DNA from: Cryobacterium inferilacus
GTDB taxonomy: Bacteria > Actinomycetota > Actinomycetes > Actinomycetales > Microbacteriaceae
NCBI RefSeq assembly: GCF_019599185.1
Contig: NZ_JAIEUL010000014.1
Location: 1 to 64,000 of the forward strand
Length of the DNA: 64,000 bases
Direction of reading: 5' to 3'
The position numbers and the translations under genes were made by a program. The notes under the pieces were generated by a model. It was not told where the DNA came from. It was given only the letters and a program-made list of their open reading frames with translations, and did no database searches. This document shows positions 17,226-27,912 of the stretch, one piece after another; the stretch's first letter is position 1, and every line of letters begins with the position of its first letter.

Positions 17226-17257
17226 AAAACCCCGGCCAGGTTGACCCTGGCCGGGGT
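17226..17257 (-). terminator. rho-independent terminator of xylA
   Basis: A perfect 12-bp stem ACCCCGGCCAGG/CCTGGCCGGGGT with loop TTGAC is followed, on the minus strand, by TTTTGCG. It lies about 60 bases beyond the xylA stop codon, in the right position and orientation. Confidence 0.75.
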
Positions 17258-17319
17258 GGATGGTGCGAGTGGCGATGCCGCACCCGCGAGAACGTACTCG
17301 CGGAGCAGCGGGCCGGGGG

Positions 17320-18510
17320 CTAGCGGGCGCCGAGCAGGTGCTCGAGCGCCAGCTGCTGCAGGCGAACGAAGCCGAAGCCCTTGCCGCCGAAGTACTCCTC
17401 GGGGGCGAAGTCCTCGTAGGCGCTGGTGTCGGCGAGGAAGTCGTCGTAGCTCTCGCCGGCGGCCAGGGTCGTCTGCGACAGTTCGGGCACGCGGGACGCG
17501 GCGAGCTGCTCCTGCACCTCGGGGTCGGCGCGGAAGGCCGCGGCACGCTCCTTGAGCAGCAGGTATGTGCGCATGTTCGCGGCAGCGGAGTCCCAGACGC
17601 CGGTGATGTCCTCTGTGCGGCTCGGCTTGTAGTCGAAGTGACGCGGGCCGTCGTAGGACGGTCCACCGTTCGGGCCGCCGTTTTCGAGCAGGTCCACCAG
17701 CGAGAACGCGTTCTGCAGGTCGCCGTGGCCGAAGACCAGGTCCTGGTCGTACTTGATGCCGCGCTGGCCGTTGAGGTCGATGTGGAACAGCTTGCCCTGG
17801 TACAGCGCCTGCGCGATGCCGGCGGTGAAGTTCAGCCCGGCCATCTGCTCGTGGCCGACCTCGGGGTTGACGCCGACCAGCTCGGGGCGCTCGAGGGTGG
17901 TGATGAACGCCATGGCGTGGCCGACGGTGGGCAGCAGGATGTCGCCGCGGGGTTCGTTGGGCTTGGGCTCGATGGCGAAACGGATGTCGTAACCCTTGTC
18001 GGTGACGTAGTCGCCGAGCAGGTTGACGGCCTCGCGGTAGCGGTCGAGGGCGGCACGGATGTCCTTGGCCGCGTCGTACTCTGCGCCCTCGCGGCCGCCC
18101 CACATCACGAAGGTCTTGGCGCCGAGCTCAGCGGCGAGGTCGAGGTTGCGCATCACCTTGCGCAGGGCGAACCGGCGAACGGCGCGGTCGTTCGAGGTGA
18201 AGCCGCCGTCCTTGAAGACCGGGGCGCTGAACAGGTTCGTGGTGACCATCGGCACGATCACGCCGGTGTCGGAGAGGACCTGCTTGAGGCGGTTGATTTC
18301 CTTCTGGCGGGCGGCATCCGTGGAGCCGAAGGCGAAGAGGTCGTCATCGTGGAAGGTGAGGCCGTATGCGCCGAGCTCGGCGAGGCGGGTGACGGCCTCG
18401 ACGGTGTCCAGCTGCGGGCGGGTCGGACCGCCGAACGGGTCGGCCCCGTTGTAACCGATGGTCCAGAGGCCGAACGAGAACTTGTCGGCGGGGGTGGGGG
18501 TGAGTGTCAT
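17320..18510 (-). CDS. xylA: xylose isomerase
   Basis: This 396-residue protein is a class I xylose isomerase (actinobacterial length about 390), converting D-xylose to D-xylulose with two divalent metals. Visible motifs include the catalytic HDDD ([12 protein letters not shown]), [23 protein letters not shown] (metal Glu/Lys), [13 protein letters not shown] and [10 protein letters not shown]. The ATG at 18510 gives [16 protein letters not shown]; an upstream in-frame start adds 14 residues that do not match. It is divergent from the ChvE-type importer, with an XylR-like site (18541-18565) immediately upstream. Ends near a terminator at 17226. Confidence 0.96.
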   Translation of the reverse strand: MTLTPTPADKFSFGLWTIGYNGADPFGGPTRPQLDTVEAVTRLAELGAYGLTFHDDDLFAFGSTDAARQKEINRLKQVLSDTGVIVPMVTTNLFSAPVFKDGGFTSNDRAVRRFALRKVMRNLDLAAELGAKTFVMWGGREGAEYDAAKDIRAALDRYREAVNLLGDYVTDKGYDIRFAIEPKPNEPRGDILLPTVGHAMAFITTLERPELVGVNPEVGHEQMAGLNFTAGIAQALYQGKLFHIDLNGQRGIKYDQDLVFGHGDLQNAFSLVDLLENGGPNGGPSYDGPRHFDYKPSRTEDITGVWDSAAANMRTYLLLKERAAAFRADPEVQEQLAASRVPELSQTTLAAGESYDDFLADTSAYEDFAPEEYFGGKGFGFVRLQQLALEHLLGAR

Positions 18511-18988
18511 GTTCGGTGGCTCCGATTCAGCGTCATTGGCGATTTGTTGCAATTACCAACATATTACACGCGCCGGATGTTTTTGCCCACCGGAGTCTGT
18601 GCATCGTTGGAATAACGCCGGACACAACATATTCGGCCGGGTGCTCCGGCGCTCCGCGACGGGGTCGCCGCGCCGAGAATCGTTTCACCGACGATCCCTG
18701 TCTCCGCCTCGCGAGTATCCGGAAATTCGGGCAGAACCCCCTAAACAGGGGTATTTTCACTCGTGCCCCTAGCAAAAACCGCCAGAGGCGAGATAAGTTC
18801 TCTCCGTCAACAAAGGCCGCAAATGTGCGGTGGGTCAATCACAGCGATGTCCCGTTACAAGGAAGTAACCCAGACACGCGCTCGCCCCAATGTCGGGGGA
18901 GCGAGTCGACAGGTTTTCTTCCTCTGGCAGTCCCGCTCACGGCGGTGGCTGCGGTGACTGGCAGCTCTCAGAGAGGAAAGCTCCGAAA
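18511..18988. other. 478-bp divergent regulatory gap between xylA and chvE
   Basis: No gene is seen. The gap carries the XylR-like operator at 18541-18565, a third half-site with AACATATTCG at 18626-18635, a TGTAATAT box on the minus strand within the first site that could be the xylA -10, and a ribosome site (GAGAGGAAAG) before chvE. Confidence 0.6.
18541..18565. promoter_or_regulatory. candidate XylR (ROK) operator before xylA
   Basis: On the minus strand the site reads AATATGTT, nine bases, AACAAATC. Spacing and the left half match the xylB site at 12764-12788. A weaker site (18609-18633) shares only the AACATATT half. Confidence 0.65.
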
Positions 18989-20119
18989 ATGTCCAGAACT
19001 AAGAAATTCCTTGCCCTCGCGGCGACCGGCATCTTCGCCCTGTCGCTCGCATCCTGCGCGACCGGCGGCGAAAGCACCGACGGCGGTGGCGGTGACGCCG
19101 GCGCGACCGCCACCGAGTGCAACGTGGGCATCTCGATGCCCACCCGTTCCCTCGAGCGGTGGATCAACGACGGCGAGCAGCTCAAGTCGCTGCTCGAAGA
19201 GGCCGACTGCACCGTCGACCTGCAGTACGCCGACAACAAGACCGACCAGCAGATCAGCCAGATCCAGAACCAGGTCGCCGGCGGATCCAAGATCCTCGTG
19301 GTCGCCGCCATCGACGGTCAGGTGCTCGCACCGGTGCTCGCCGAGGCCAAGGCCCAGGACGCCACCGTGATCGCCTACGACCGCCTGATCAACGGCACCG
19401 AAGACGTGGACTACTACGCGACCTTCGACAACTACAAGGTCGGCCAGCTGCAGGGCGAGTTCCTCGAGACCGAACTCGACCTGGCCAACGCCACCGGTCC
19501 GATCAGCCTCGAACCGTTCGCCGGCAGCCCCGACGACAACAACGCCAAGTTCTTCTTCTCCGGCGCCTGGGACGTGCTGCTGCCCTACGTCGAGAGCGGC
19601 GTGCTCGTCGTTCCGAGCGGCCAGTCGCCCGCCTCCAACGACGACTGGGCCTCGATCGGCATCCAGGGCTGGGCCAGCGACAAGGCGCAGTCCGAGATGG
19701 ACAACCGCCTGTCGTCCTTCTACACCGGCTCCGACACCGTCGACGTGGTGCTCTCCCCGAACGACAGCCTCGCCATCGGCATCATCGCCTCGCTCAAGTC
19801 CGCCGGCTACACGCCGGGTGCTGACTACCCGCTGATCACCGGGCAGGACGCCGACAAGGCCAACGTCCAGGCGATCCTGGCTGGCGAGCAGGCCATGACC
19901 GTCTGGAAGGACACCCGCACGCTCGGCGAGCAGGTCTTCACCATGATCCAGGAGATCGTGGCCGGCGACGAGGTCACCGTCAACGACACCGAGACCTACG
20001 ACAACGGCGAGAAGGTCGTGCCGTCGTACCTGCTCGACCCCGAGGTTGTCGTCGAAGCGGATGTGCAGACCAAGCTCATCGACTCCGGCTTCATCCAGGC
20101 ATCCGACGTCGGTCTCTAA
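18989..20119 (+). CDS. chvE: sugar ABC transporter substrate-binding lipoprotein (ChvE-type)
   Basis: The 376-residue lipoprotein (lipobox SLASCATG) belongs to the ChvE/XylF class of monosaccharide-binding proteins. The mature part begins [22 protein letters not shown], typical of ChvE-type xylose/galactose-binding proteins, and includes [23 protein letters not shown] and [16 protein letters not shown]. It captures the sugar outside the membrane and delivers it to the MmsB-like permease. Start at the ATG following AGAGGAAAG; a longer reading is a non-coding extension. The adjacent xylA and ROK regulator make xylose the most likely substrate. Confidence 0.92.
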   Translation: MSRTKKFLALAATGIFALSLASCATGGESTDGGGGDAGATATECNVGISMPTRSLERWINDGEQLKSLLEEADCTVDLQYADNKTDQQISQIQNQVAGGSKILVVAAIDGQVLAPVLAEAKAQDATVIAYDRLINGTEDVDYYATFDNYKVGQLQGEFLETELDLANATGPISLEPFAGSPDDNNAKFFFSGAWDVLLPYVESGVLVVPSGQSPASNDDWASIGIQGWASDKAQSEMDNRLSSFYTGSDTVDVVLSPNDSLAIGIIASLKSAGYTPGADYPLITGQDADKANVQAILAGEQAMTVWKDTRTLGEQVFTMIQEIVAGDEVTVNDTETYDNGEKVVPSYLLDPEVVVEADVQTKLIDSGFIQASDVGL

Positions 20120-20130
20120 CCAGCCGATAC

Positions 20131-20161
20131 GGCCGGCTCGCCCAGCCAGGGCGAGCCGGCC
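20131..20161 (+). terminator. intercistronic hairpin after the binding-protein gene
   Basis: A perfect 13-bp stem (GGCCGGCTCGCCC with its complement, loop AGCCA) lies 12 bases after the chvE stop and before the ATPase gene. Hairpins here commonly protect the binding-protein mRNA or reduce downstream transcription, giving more binding protein than ATPase. No T-run is present, so full termination is unlikely. Confidence 0.7.
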
Positions 20162-20216
20162 CATTCGACGGCACCCGCACGACGGATGCCGGACCACCAG
20201 CAAACAGGAGACGGCA

Positions 20217-21749
<1,533 letters not shown>

Positions 21750-21754
21750 GCGCG

Positions 21755-22975
21755 ATGACCACCACCACGCCAGCGAGCAGCAAGGCGCCCACAGAACCAC
21801 CCGTCAAGCGCCGGATGCCCAGGCTCTCGATCAATCTCCGCCAGTACGGCATCGTCGCCGCCCTGGCCGTGATCGTCATCCTCTTCCAGATCCTCACCGA
21901 CGGGCGCCTGCTGCTGCCCGGCAACGTGAACAACCTCATCCAGCAGAACGCCTACGTGCTGATCCTGGCCATTGGCATGGTCATCGTGATCATCGCCGGT
22001 CACATCGACCTGTCGGTGGGGTCGGTCGTGGCCATGGTCGGCGCGGTCGCCGCGATCAGCATGAACAACTGGGGTCTGCCCTGGTGGGGCGCGGTCATCG
22101 TGTCGCTCGTGGTCGGTGCCATGGTCGGCGCCTGGCAGGGCTACTGGGTGGCCTTCGTCGGCATCCCGGCGTTCATCGTCACCCTGGCCGGCATGCTCAT
22201 CTTCCGTGGCCTCACCCTGGTGCTGCTCACCGGCGGCACCATCAGCGGCCTGCCCGCCGAGTTCACCGCGATCGGCGCCGGTTGGCTGCCGTCGTTCCTG
22301 GGCGAGGTGGCCGGGCGTGACCTGCTCACCCTGCTGCTGGGCATCCTCACCGCCGTGGCCCTGATCGTTTTCTCGCTGCGCACCCGTGCCACCCTGGCCA
22401 AGCTCGACCTGCCGCGGGAGCCCGCGGCGTCGATGTGGACCAAGAACGGCATCGCCGCCATCGCGATCATCTGGTTCGCCTGGCTGCTCAGCGGCTACAG
22501 CGGCACCCCGATCATCCTGATCGTGCTCGCCGCGCTCATCCTGATCTACAACTTCGTGCTCAACCGCACGGTGTTCGGCCGTCACGTCTACGCCATGGGC
22601 GGCAACCTCTTCGCCGCCGTGATGAGCGGGGTGAAGACCAAGTGGGTCAACTTCTTCATCTTCGTGAACATGGGCGTGCTGGCCGGCCTGGCCGGTGTCG
22701 TCTCGACCGCCAGGGCCGGCGGCGCCGTCGCATCCGCCGGGCAGAACTACGAGCTCGACGCCATCGCCGCGGTCTTCATCGGCGGCGCTGCGGTGCAGGG
22801 CGGCGTGGGTACCGTGGTCGGCGCCGTGGTCGGTGGTCTGGTGATGGGCGTGCTCAACATGGGCCTGTCGATCCTGTCGGTGGATGCGGCTTGGCAGATG
22901 ACCATCAAGGGCCTCGTGCTGCTGCTCGCGGTTGCGTTTGATATCTTCAACAAGCGGCGCGCAGGGGGACGATAG
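21755..22975 (+). CDS. mmsB: multiple-sugar ABC transporter permease (MmsB/GguB-type)
   Basis: This 406-residue integral membrane protein has about ten predicted helices and the GguB/XylH layout: an N-terminal QYGIVAALAVIVILFQILTDGR helix, VILAIGMVIVIIAGHIDLSVGSV and the conserved EAA-type cytoplasmic loop region near VQGGVGTVVGAVVGGLVMG. It forms the translocation path for the sugar captured by the ChvE-like protein. A long central loop PREPAASMWTKNG is typical of GguB-type rather than RbsC-type permeases. Tightly spaced after mmsA. Substrate: probably xylose or several pentoses. Confidence 0.9.
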   Translation: MTTTTPASSKAPTEPPVKRRMPRLSINLRQYGIVAALAVIVILFQILTDGRLLLPGNVNNLIQQNAYVLILAIGMVIVIIAGHIDLSVGSVVAMVGAVAAISMNNWGLPWWGAVIVSLVVGAMVGAWQGYWVAFVGIPAFIVTLAGMLIFRGLTLVLLTGGTISGLPAEFTAIGAGWLPSFLGEVAGRDLLTLLLGILTAVALIVFSLRTRATLAKLDLPREPAASMWTKNGIAAIAIIWFAWLLSGYSGTPIILIVLAALILIYNFVLNRTVFGRHVYAMGGNLFAAVMSGVKTKWVNFFIFVNMGVLAGLAGVVSTARAGGAVASAGQNYELDAIAAVFIGGAAVQGGVGTVVGAVVGGLVMGVLNMGLSILSVDAAWQMTIKGLVLLLAVAFDIFNKRRAGGR

Positions 22976-23032
22976 CCAGACGCCACCCGGCTGACGTCGG
23001 GACCCGCACCCCGAGAGGACCGTGACCCACCC

Positions 23033-24250
23033 GTGAGCCAAGCGTCACCCACCCTCGGGGTTCGGGGCGGCACCAGCAACGATCAGCTCCGCCGGTACAA
23101 CCTGTCGATGGTCATGACGATGCTGCACCACGCCGGCGGATGCTCGCGGGCCGACCTCACCAAGCGCACCGGGCTGAACCGGTCGACGATCGCGGCCCTC
23201 GTGGCCGAGCTCGTCGACCTCGGCATGGCGTTCGAGGTGGAGCCGGAGAACGTGGTCGGCCGGGTGGGCCGGCCGAGCCCCCAGGTGGTGCCCAATCCGG
23301 GGTTGGCCGCGATCGCGGTGCACCCCGATGTGGACGCCGTCACGGTGGGGCTGGTGGGTCTCGGCGGTGAGGTGATCCGGCGCATCCGCTTCGACACCAC
23401 CCGGGTGCCCACGGTCGCCGAGGCGATCAACGCGGTCAAGGCCATCGTCGACGGCATGCGCGGCGAGATCGACCAGAGCTACACCATCGCCGGGGTGGGG
23501 GTGGCGGTGCCGGCCCTGGTGAACTCGTTCGACGGCCGGGTGCTGATCGCCCCGCACCTGGGCTGGCGCGACGCCAACCTCGCCCGCGACCTGGCCAGGG
23601 TGCTGGACTACCCGGTCTCGGCCGGCAACGACGCCAGCCTGGGTGCGATCGCCGAGAGCATGTTCGGCGCGGCCCGCGGCATCAACGACCTGGTCTACCT
23701 CAACGGCAGCGCCAGCGGCATCGGCGGCGGCCTGATCATCGGCGGCAGCCCGTTGCGCGGTACCAGCGGTTACGCGGGCGAGCTCGGCCACACCCTGGTG
23801 AACAGCGCGGGCCGACGCTGCCACTGCGGCCGGATCGGCTGCCTCGAGACCGAGGTGAGCATGGCCAGGCTGCTCGCGGTGCTGAAGCTGCCCCGCGCCG
23901 ACCTGGACGACCTCGACATCGCCCTCGGCGTCTCCCGCGACCCGGCCGTGCTGGCCGAGGTGCGCCGGCAGATCGAGCTGCTCTCCGAGGCCATCTCCAA
24001 CTTCGTGAACATGTTCGACCCCGAGATGGTGGTGCTCGGCGGCTTCCTCGGCTCGCTGCTCTCGGTGGGCCGGGAACAGTTGACCGCCGCCATGATCGTG
24101 CGCTCGATGAGCAGCATCGGCCACACCGTGGCGATCGAGCGGGCCAGCCTGGGGTCGCGGCTGTCGCTGGTGGGCGCCGCCGAGCTGGCCTTCGCCGGGT
24201 TGCTCGACGACCCGGCCGGCTTCGTGCGCGGCCGCGCCGACCGCCGCTGA
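23033..24250 (+). CDS. ROK family repressor, probable XylR
   Basis: The 405-residue protein combines an N-terminal winged helix (SRADLTKRTGLNRSTIAALVAELV, about residues 38-61) with a ROK sugar-kinase-like domain. The structural zinc site is visible as RRCHCGRIGCLE, with GELGHTLV just before it. In this family the sugar is an inducer that releases the repressor. Its location directly after the importer, and the AATATGTT-N9 sites upstream of xylA and xylB, point to control of xylose genes. A close paralogue lies at 33702. Start is GTG; 57 bases downstream of mmsB. Confidence 0.9.
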   Translation: MSQASPTLGVRGGTSNDQLRRYNLSMVMTMLHHAGGCSRADLTKRTGLNRSTIAALVAELVDLGMAFEVEPENVVGRVGRPSPQVVPNPGLAAIAVHPDVDAVTVGLVGLGGEVIRRIRFDTTRVPTVAEAINAVKAIVDGMRGEIDQSYTIAGVGVAVPALVNSFDGRVLIAPHLGWRDANLARDLARVLDYPVSAGNDASLGAIAESMFGAARGINDLVYLNGSASGIGGGLIIGGSPLRGTSGYAGELGHTLVNSAGRRCHCGRIGCLETEVSMARLLAVLKLPRADLDDLDIALGVSRDPAVLAEVRRQIELLSEAISNFVNMFDPEMVVLGGFLGSLLSVGREQLTAAMIVRSMSSIGHTVAIERASLGSRLSLVGAAELAFAGLLDDPAGFVRGRADRR

Positions 24251-24282
24251 TCTGGTATTTGTCGTCAATAACCACAAACTAC

Positions 24283-24312
24283 TTGCGGAACTGAGGATGT
24301 CTGTCGTAGGCT
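24283..24312 (+). promoter_or_regulatory. candidate promoter of the second LacI gene
   Basis: TTGCGG (24283-24288) and TAGGCT (24307-24312) have 18-base spacing. An operator-like repeat follows at 24323-24345. Match to consensus is moderate. Confidence 0.35.
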
Positions 24313-24322
24313 CCCTTCGAGG

Positions 24323-24345
24323 CAGTCGAAACGTTTAGCGAAACG
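24323..24345. promoter_or_regulatory. LacI-type operator before the regulator gene
   Basis: The segment contains GTCGAAACGTTT, identical to half of the perfect palindrome at 25453-25472, and a second inverted pair CGTTT-N4-AAACG. It supports autoregulation. Confidence 0.6.
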
Positions 24346-24409
24346 GCTGCCGCCCGGCGGCGAATCCGCTATCGGGCATCGAGTATCCGAACCGACGATG
24401 GAGTCTCTG

Positions 24410-25423
24410 GTGGCGAACATTCACGACGTGGCACGCGTCGCCGGGGTGTCGATCAGCACGGTCTCTTACGCGCTCAGCGGTAAGCGCTCCATCGCGGCCT
24501 CCACCAAGCAGCGCATCGACCAGGCCGTTCTTGAGCTCGACTACCGGGCCAACGCCGGTGCGCGGATGCTCAAGGGCGCCCGCACCCAGATCCTCGCGCT
24601 GAGCGCCCCGCTGCACGCCGGCACCCACGCCCCGGCCCACATGGCGTTTGTGCTCAGCGTGGTCACGGCCGCCAGAGCCTACGACTACGACGTGCTGCTG
24701 CTCACCCAGGACGAAGCCACCATGGGCCTGCGCCGAGTGGCGCGCAGCTCCCTCGTCGACGGCATCGTGCTGCTGGATGTCTCCACCTCCGACCCCCGCA
24801 CCGAGCTGGTGCGCGAACTCGGCCTGCCCGCCACGGTGATCGGCATCCCGAACGACACCGCCGGCCTCACCTGCGTCGACCTCGACTTCGAAGAGGCCGC
24901 CGTGCTGGCCGTGCGCCGGCTCGTCGACCTCGGCCACCGCGAGATCGGCCTGATCGGCCAGGCGCCGCTCGTCTACGAGCGCGGCTCCAACTTCCCGCCG
25001 CGCTTCCGGGATGCGTTCCTGGCCGAGGCCGCGCGTCTGGGCGTCACCGTGGCCTTCACGCCCGCCGCCGAGGAGTCGGCCGGGGTCCGTGCGGCCGTCG
25101 ACCTGGTCACCGCGGCCCTGCCCGGCATGACCGGACTCGTGCTGCACTGCAACGAACCCGTGCAGTCCATGGTGCTCGACGTGCTCGGCCAGCGCGGCAT
25201 CAGCGTGCCGGGGGACCTCTCGGTCATCTCGGCCTGCTCCAGTTTCTCCACCGACCATCTCAACCCGCCGCTCGACGTGATCCCGCTTCCCGCTGACCAA
25301 TCCTGTACTCGCGCAATCGAGCTCACGATGGCCCAGTTTGCCGGCGACACCGAGCCACACGTCGAGTACATCACTCCGACGTACGTCGAGCTCGGCTCGA
25401 CCTCCGCCCCCACCCCGCTCTAA
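24410..25423 (+). CDS. LacI family regulator of the xyloside/xyloglucan-type importer
   Basis: The protein begins VANIHDVARVAGVSISTVSYALSG, the standard LacI recognition helix, with hinge LELDYRANAGARMLKGARTQILAL, then an effector-binding domain of about 270 residues. The GTG at 24410 is preceded by GGAG at six bases and makes the N-terminus canonical; an ATG 12 bases earlier has no ribosome site. The effector domain ends ITPTYVELGSTS. A perfect palindrome before the next operon and a half copy before this gene mark it as the local repressor. The inducer is not known; isoprimeverose or a xyloglucan fragment fits the enzymes. Confidence 0.9.
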   Translation: MANIHDVARVAGVSISTVSYALSGKRSIAASTKQRIDQAVLELDYRANAGARMLKGARTQILALSAPLHAGTHAPAHMAFVLSVVTAARAYDYDVLLLTQDEATMGLRRVARSSLVDGIVLLDVSTSDPRTELVRELGLPATVIGIPNDTAGLTCVDLDFEEAAVLAVRRLVDLGHREIGLIGQAPLVYERGSNFPPRFRDAFLAEAARLGVTVAFTPAAEESAGVRAAVDLVTAALPGMTGLVLHCNEPVQSMVLDVLGQRGISVPGDLSVISACSSFSTDHLNPPLDVIPLPADQSCTRAIELTMAQFAGDTEPHVEYITPTYVELGSTSAPTPL

Positions 25424-25452
25424 CCGACCCGGAAAGGATTTCGGCAGCGTCA

Positions 25453-25472
25453 CTGTCGAAACGTTTCGACAG
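25453..25472. promoter_or_regulatory. perfect LacI-type operator before the sugar importer operon
   Basis: CTGTCGAAACGTTTCGACAG is a perfect 20-bp palindrome with the AACGTT centre of LacI-family operators. It is 77 bases before the binding-protein start. A half copy precedes the adjacent LacI gene. Confidence 0.85.
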
Positions 25473-25548
25473 TTCGATTCACCCGCAGCACCCGTTCCAC
25501 CCCCGCATCACGCAGCATCCCGATGAATCACTACAAGGAAGTAGAACA

Positions 25549-26844
25549 GTGAAGAAAAACACGAGAACCCTCGCCGGCGTCGCCGTCCTCGGTGTCAGCG
25601 CGCTCCTCCTCTCCGGCTGCTCGGCCGGCGCGGCCGAGAGCGACTCCAACACCCTCAAGCTCTGGCACTTCGAGAGCGACACCAGCGCCATGGGCATCGC
25701 CTGGGAGGAGGCCATCACGGTCTTCGAAGAGGAGACCGGTGCCACCGTCGAGTTCGAAGAGAAGAGCTTCGAGCAGATCCGCTCCACCGCGAGCCAGGTG
25801 CTCAACTCCAACGAGGCGCCCGACATCCTCGAGTACAACAAGGGCAACGCCACCGCCGGGCTGCTGGCCAGCCAGGGCCTGCTCAGCGACATGGACGACA
25901 TCTACGCGGAGTACGGCTGGGATGACGCCCTCGCCCCGTCGCTGCAGACCACGGCCCGCTACGACGAGAACGGCATCATGGGCTCCGGCGCGTTCTACGG
26001 CGTGCCCAACTACGGCGAGTTCGTGGAGGTGTTCTACAACAAGGACATGTTCGCCGCCGCCGGCCTCGAGGTGCCCACCACCCTGGCCGAGTTCGAGGCC
26101 GTCATGGCCGCGTTCGTCGCCCAGGGTGTCACCCCGCTGGCCGAATCGGCCGCGGAGTACCCGCTCGGCCAGCTCTGGTACCAGCTCGCGCTCACCCAGG
26201 CCGACCGTGGCTTCGTCGACGACTACCAGCTCTACACCGGCGACGTCGACTGGAGCGGCCGGGAGCTGACCTACGCGACCGAGACCATCAAGGACTGGAC
26301 CGACGCCGGCTACATCTCCACCGACGCCACCGGCTTCAAGGCAGAGGATGCCGGCACCGCGTTCATCAACGGCACCTACCCGATCTTCTACTCGGGTTCC
26401 TGGTGGCACAACCGGTTCACCACCGAGGCCACCGGCTTCGAGTGGGGCACCTTCCTCTTCCCCGAGGCCGAGATGTCGCCCGGTTCCGCCGGCAACATGT
26501 GGGTCATCCCCGAGAAGGCCGCCAACAAGGACCTCGCGGCGGAGTTCATCGACATCACCATGCGCCCGGAGATCCAGGCGCTGATCGGCAACAACGGTGG
26601 CATCCCCGTCGCCGCCAATACCGAGGACATCACCGATGAGAAGAGCCAGGAACTGATCGGCAACTTCAACACCCTGACCGAGCAGGACGGCATCGCGTTC
26701 TACCCGGACTGGCCCACCGCCACGTTCTACGACGAACTCAACGCGGGTCTGCAGGAGCTCATCAACGACACCAAGTCGCCGGCCGAGGTCAACGAGCAGC
26801 TCGGCGGCCAGTACCAGTCCGGCGTCGACGACATCGTCGGCTAA
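25549..26844 (+). CDS. ABC transporter sugar-binding lipoprotein (family 1)
   Basis: The 431-residue lipoprotein has signal sequence ending in LLLSGCSAG. The mature part follows the MalE-like family 1 fold: LKLWHFESDTSAMGIAWEEAITVFEEETG, an APDILEYNKGNATAGLLA segment and a C-terminal AAFI/IPEKAANKDLAAEF region. It binds an oligosaccharide for import. GTG start with AAGGAAG seven bases before. The associated alpha-xylosidase and beta-glucosidase suggest a xyloglucan-derived di- or oligosaccharide. Likely first gene of an operon running through 32622. Confidence 0.92.
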   Translation: MKKNTRTLAGVAVLGVSALLLSGCSAGAAESDSNTLKLWHFESDTSAMGIAWEEAITVFEEETGATVEFEEKSFEQIRSTASQVLNSNEAPDILEYNKGNATAGLLASQGLLSDMDDIYAEYGWDDALAPSLQTTARYDENGIMGSGAFYGVPNYGEFVEVFYNKDMFAAAGLEVPTTLAEFEAVMAAFVAQGVTPLAESAAEYPLGQLWYQLALTQADRGFVDDYQLYTGDVDWSGRELTYATETIKDWTDAGYISTDATGFKAEDAGTAFINGTYPIFYSGSWWHNRFTTEATGFEWGTFLFPEAEMSPGSAGNMWVIPEKAANKDLAAEFIDITMRPEIQALIGNNGGIPVAANTEDITDEKSQELIGNFNTLTEQDGIAFYPDWPTATFYDELNAGLQELINDTKSPAEVNEQLGGQYQSGVDDIVG

Positions 26845-26879
26845 CCAGCCACCACCCCAGGCACGACCTCGCAGTACCC

Positions 26880-26907
26880 GGCCAGGGGCCCCACCGGGCC
26901 CCTGGCC
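26880..26907 (+). terminator. intercistronic hairpin after the binding-protein gene
   Basis: GGCCAGGGGCCC and GGGCCCCTGGCC form a perfect 12-bp stem with loop CACC, 35 bases after the binding-protein stop. Its position matches the hairpin after chvE, suggesting the same role in raising binding-protein mRNA over permease mRNA. Confidence 0.75.
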
Positions 26908-26931
26908 CCCACTCGGAGAGTTGGAAAACGC

Positions 26932-27912
26932 ATGACGAAAGCATCCGTAGCCGATGCGCCCGTTGTGGCTCGGAAAGCCGGCGGTCGATCAGCCGTCCGG
27001 CAGAGCCTCATCCCGGGAAGCAACCCCAGAACGTTCTGGATCTACCTCGTGCCCGGCCTCGCGCTGCTCACGCTCATCATCGTCGTTCCGCTGATCTGGA
27101 ACGTCTACCTGACCTTCACCGACTACCGCGGCATCAAGCCGCCGGAGTGGGTGGGCCTGGAGAACTGGGTCAAGCTGGCCGGCGACACCACCTTCTGGAC
27201 CTCGTTCAGCAACTCGATCGCGATGATCGTGGCCATGGTGGTCGTACCCACCCTGCTCGGCCTGGTGCTGGCCGCCATGCTCTTCGACCTGATCGGCAAG
27301 AAGTTCGGCGGCAAGATCGCCAGCTTCCTGCGGGCCACCTACTACCTGCCGCAGATCCTGCCCGGCGTGGTCGCCGCGATCGTGATCGGCTGGATCCTGC
27401 GCCCGCAGAACGGCGCGCTCAACCAGGTGCTCGAGGGTGTGGGCCTGAATGGTCTCGCCCAGAACTGGCTCGGCAACCCCGACACCGCACTGCCCAGCAT
27501 CATGGTGATCATGATCTGGGTGCAGCTCGGCTACCCGATCGTGATCTTCATGGCCGCCCTGCAGCGCGTCGACCCCGAACTCTACGAGGCCGCCGAACTC
27601 GACGGCGCCAACTGGATCCAGCGCTTCCGCGCCATCACGGTGAGCATCATCCGGCCCGAGATCTTCGTGGTCACCCTCACCTGCACCATCGCCGCCCTGA
27701 AGGTCTTCGGCCCGATCTACACGCTCACCGGCGGTGGCCCAGGCACCTCCACCATCGTGCCCGCCTACTACGCCTACAGCGAGTTCTTCCAGAGCCAGCA
27801 GGTGGGCTACGGCGCCACCATCGCCACCGCACTCACCATCGTCATCGCCATCGTCTCGGTCGTCTTCCTCCTCGCCCAGACCCGGCTCGAACGCCAGGAA
27901 GAGGAACGCTAA
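26932..27912 (+). CDS. ABC sugar transporter permease, first subunit
   Basis: The 326-residue protein has six membrane helices and a basic N-terminus. It is a MalF/UgpA-type permease: the EAA loop is visible as ELYEAAELDGANWIQRFRAITVSIIRPEI (cytoplasmic contact with the ATPase) and the segment YFLVPGLALLTLIIV fits the first helix. It pairs with the next gene, overlapping by one base. No ATPase gene is in this operon; such importers often share a MsiK-type ATPase encoded elsewhere, which is inference. Confidence 0.92.
   Translation: MTKASVADAPVVARKAGGRSAVRQSLIPGSNPRTFWIYLVPGLALLTLIIVVPLIWNVYLTFTDYRGIKPPEWVGLENWVKLAGDTTFWTSFSNSIAMIVAMVVVPTLLGLVLAAMLFDLIGKKFGGKIASFLRATYYLPQILPGVVAAIVIGWILRPQNGALNQVLEGVGLNGLAQNWLGNPDTALPSIMVIMIWVQLGYPIVIFMAALQRVDPELYEAAELDGANWIQRFRAITVSIIRPEIFVVTLTCTIAALKVFGPIYTLTGGGPGTSTIVPAYYAYSEFFQSQQVGYGATIATALTIVIAIVSVVFLLAQTRLERQEEER

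Larger units (their letters stand above)
16801..17319. other. 519-bp gap with tandem repeats and an xylA terminator
   Basis: No convincing gene is seen. The gap has a 29-bp imperfect direct repeat (16943-16971, 17013-17041; core AGCGGCGCT), a 15-bp tandem array at 17086-17194 and a terminator hairpin at 17226-17257. All six frames through the array stay open and give proline-, glycine- or arginine-rich repeats, so frame openness is not evidence of coding. Confidence 0.65.
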
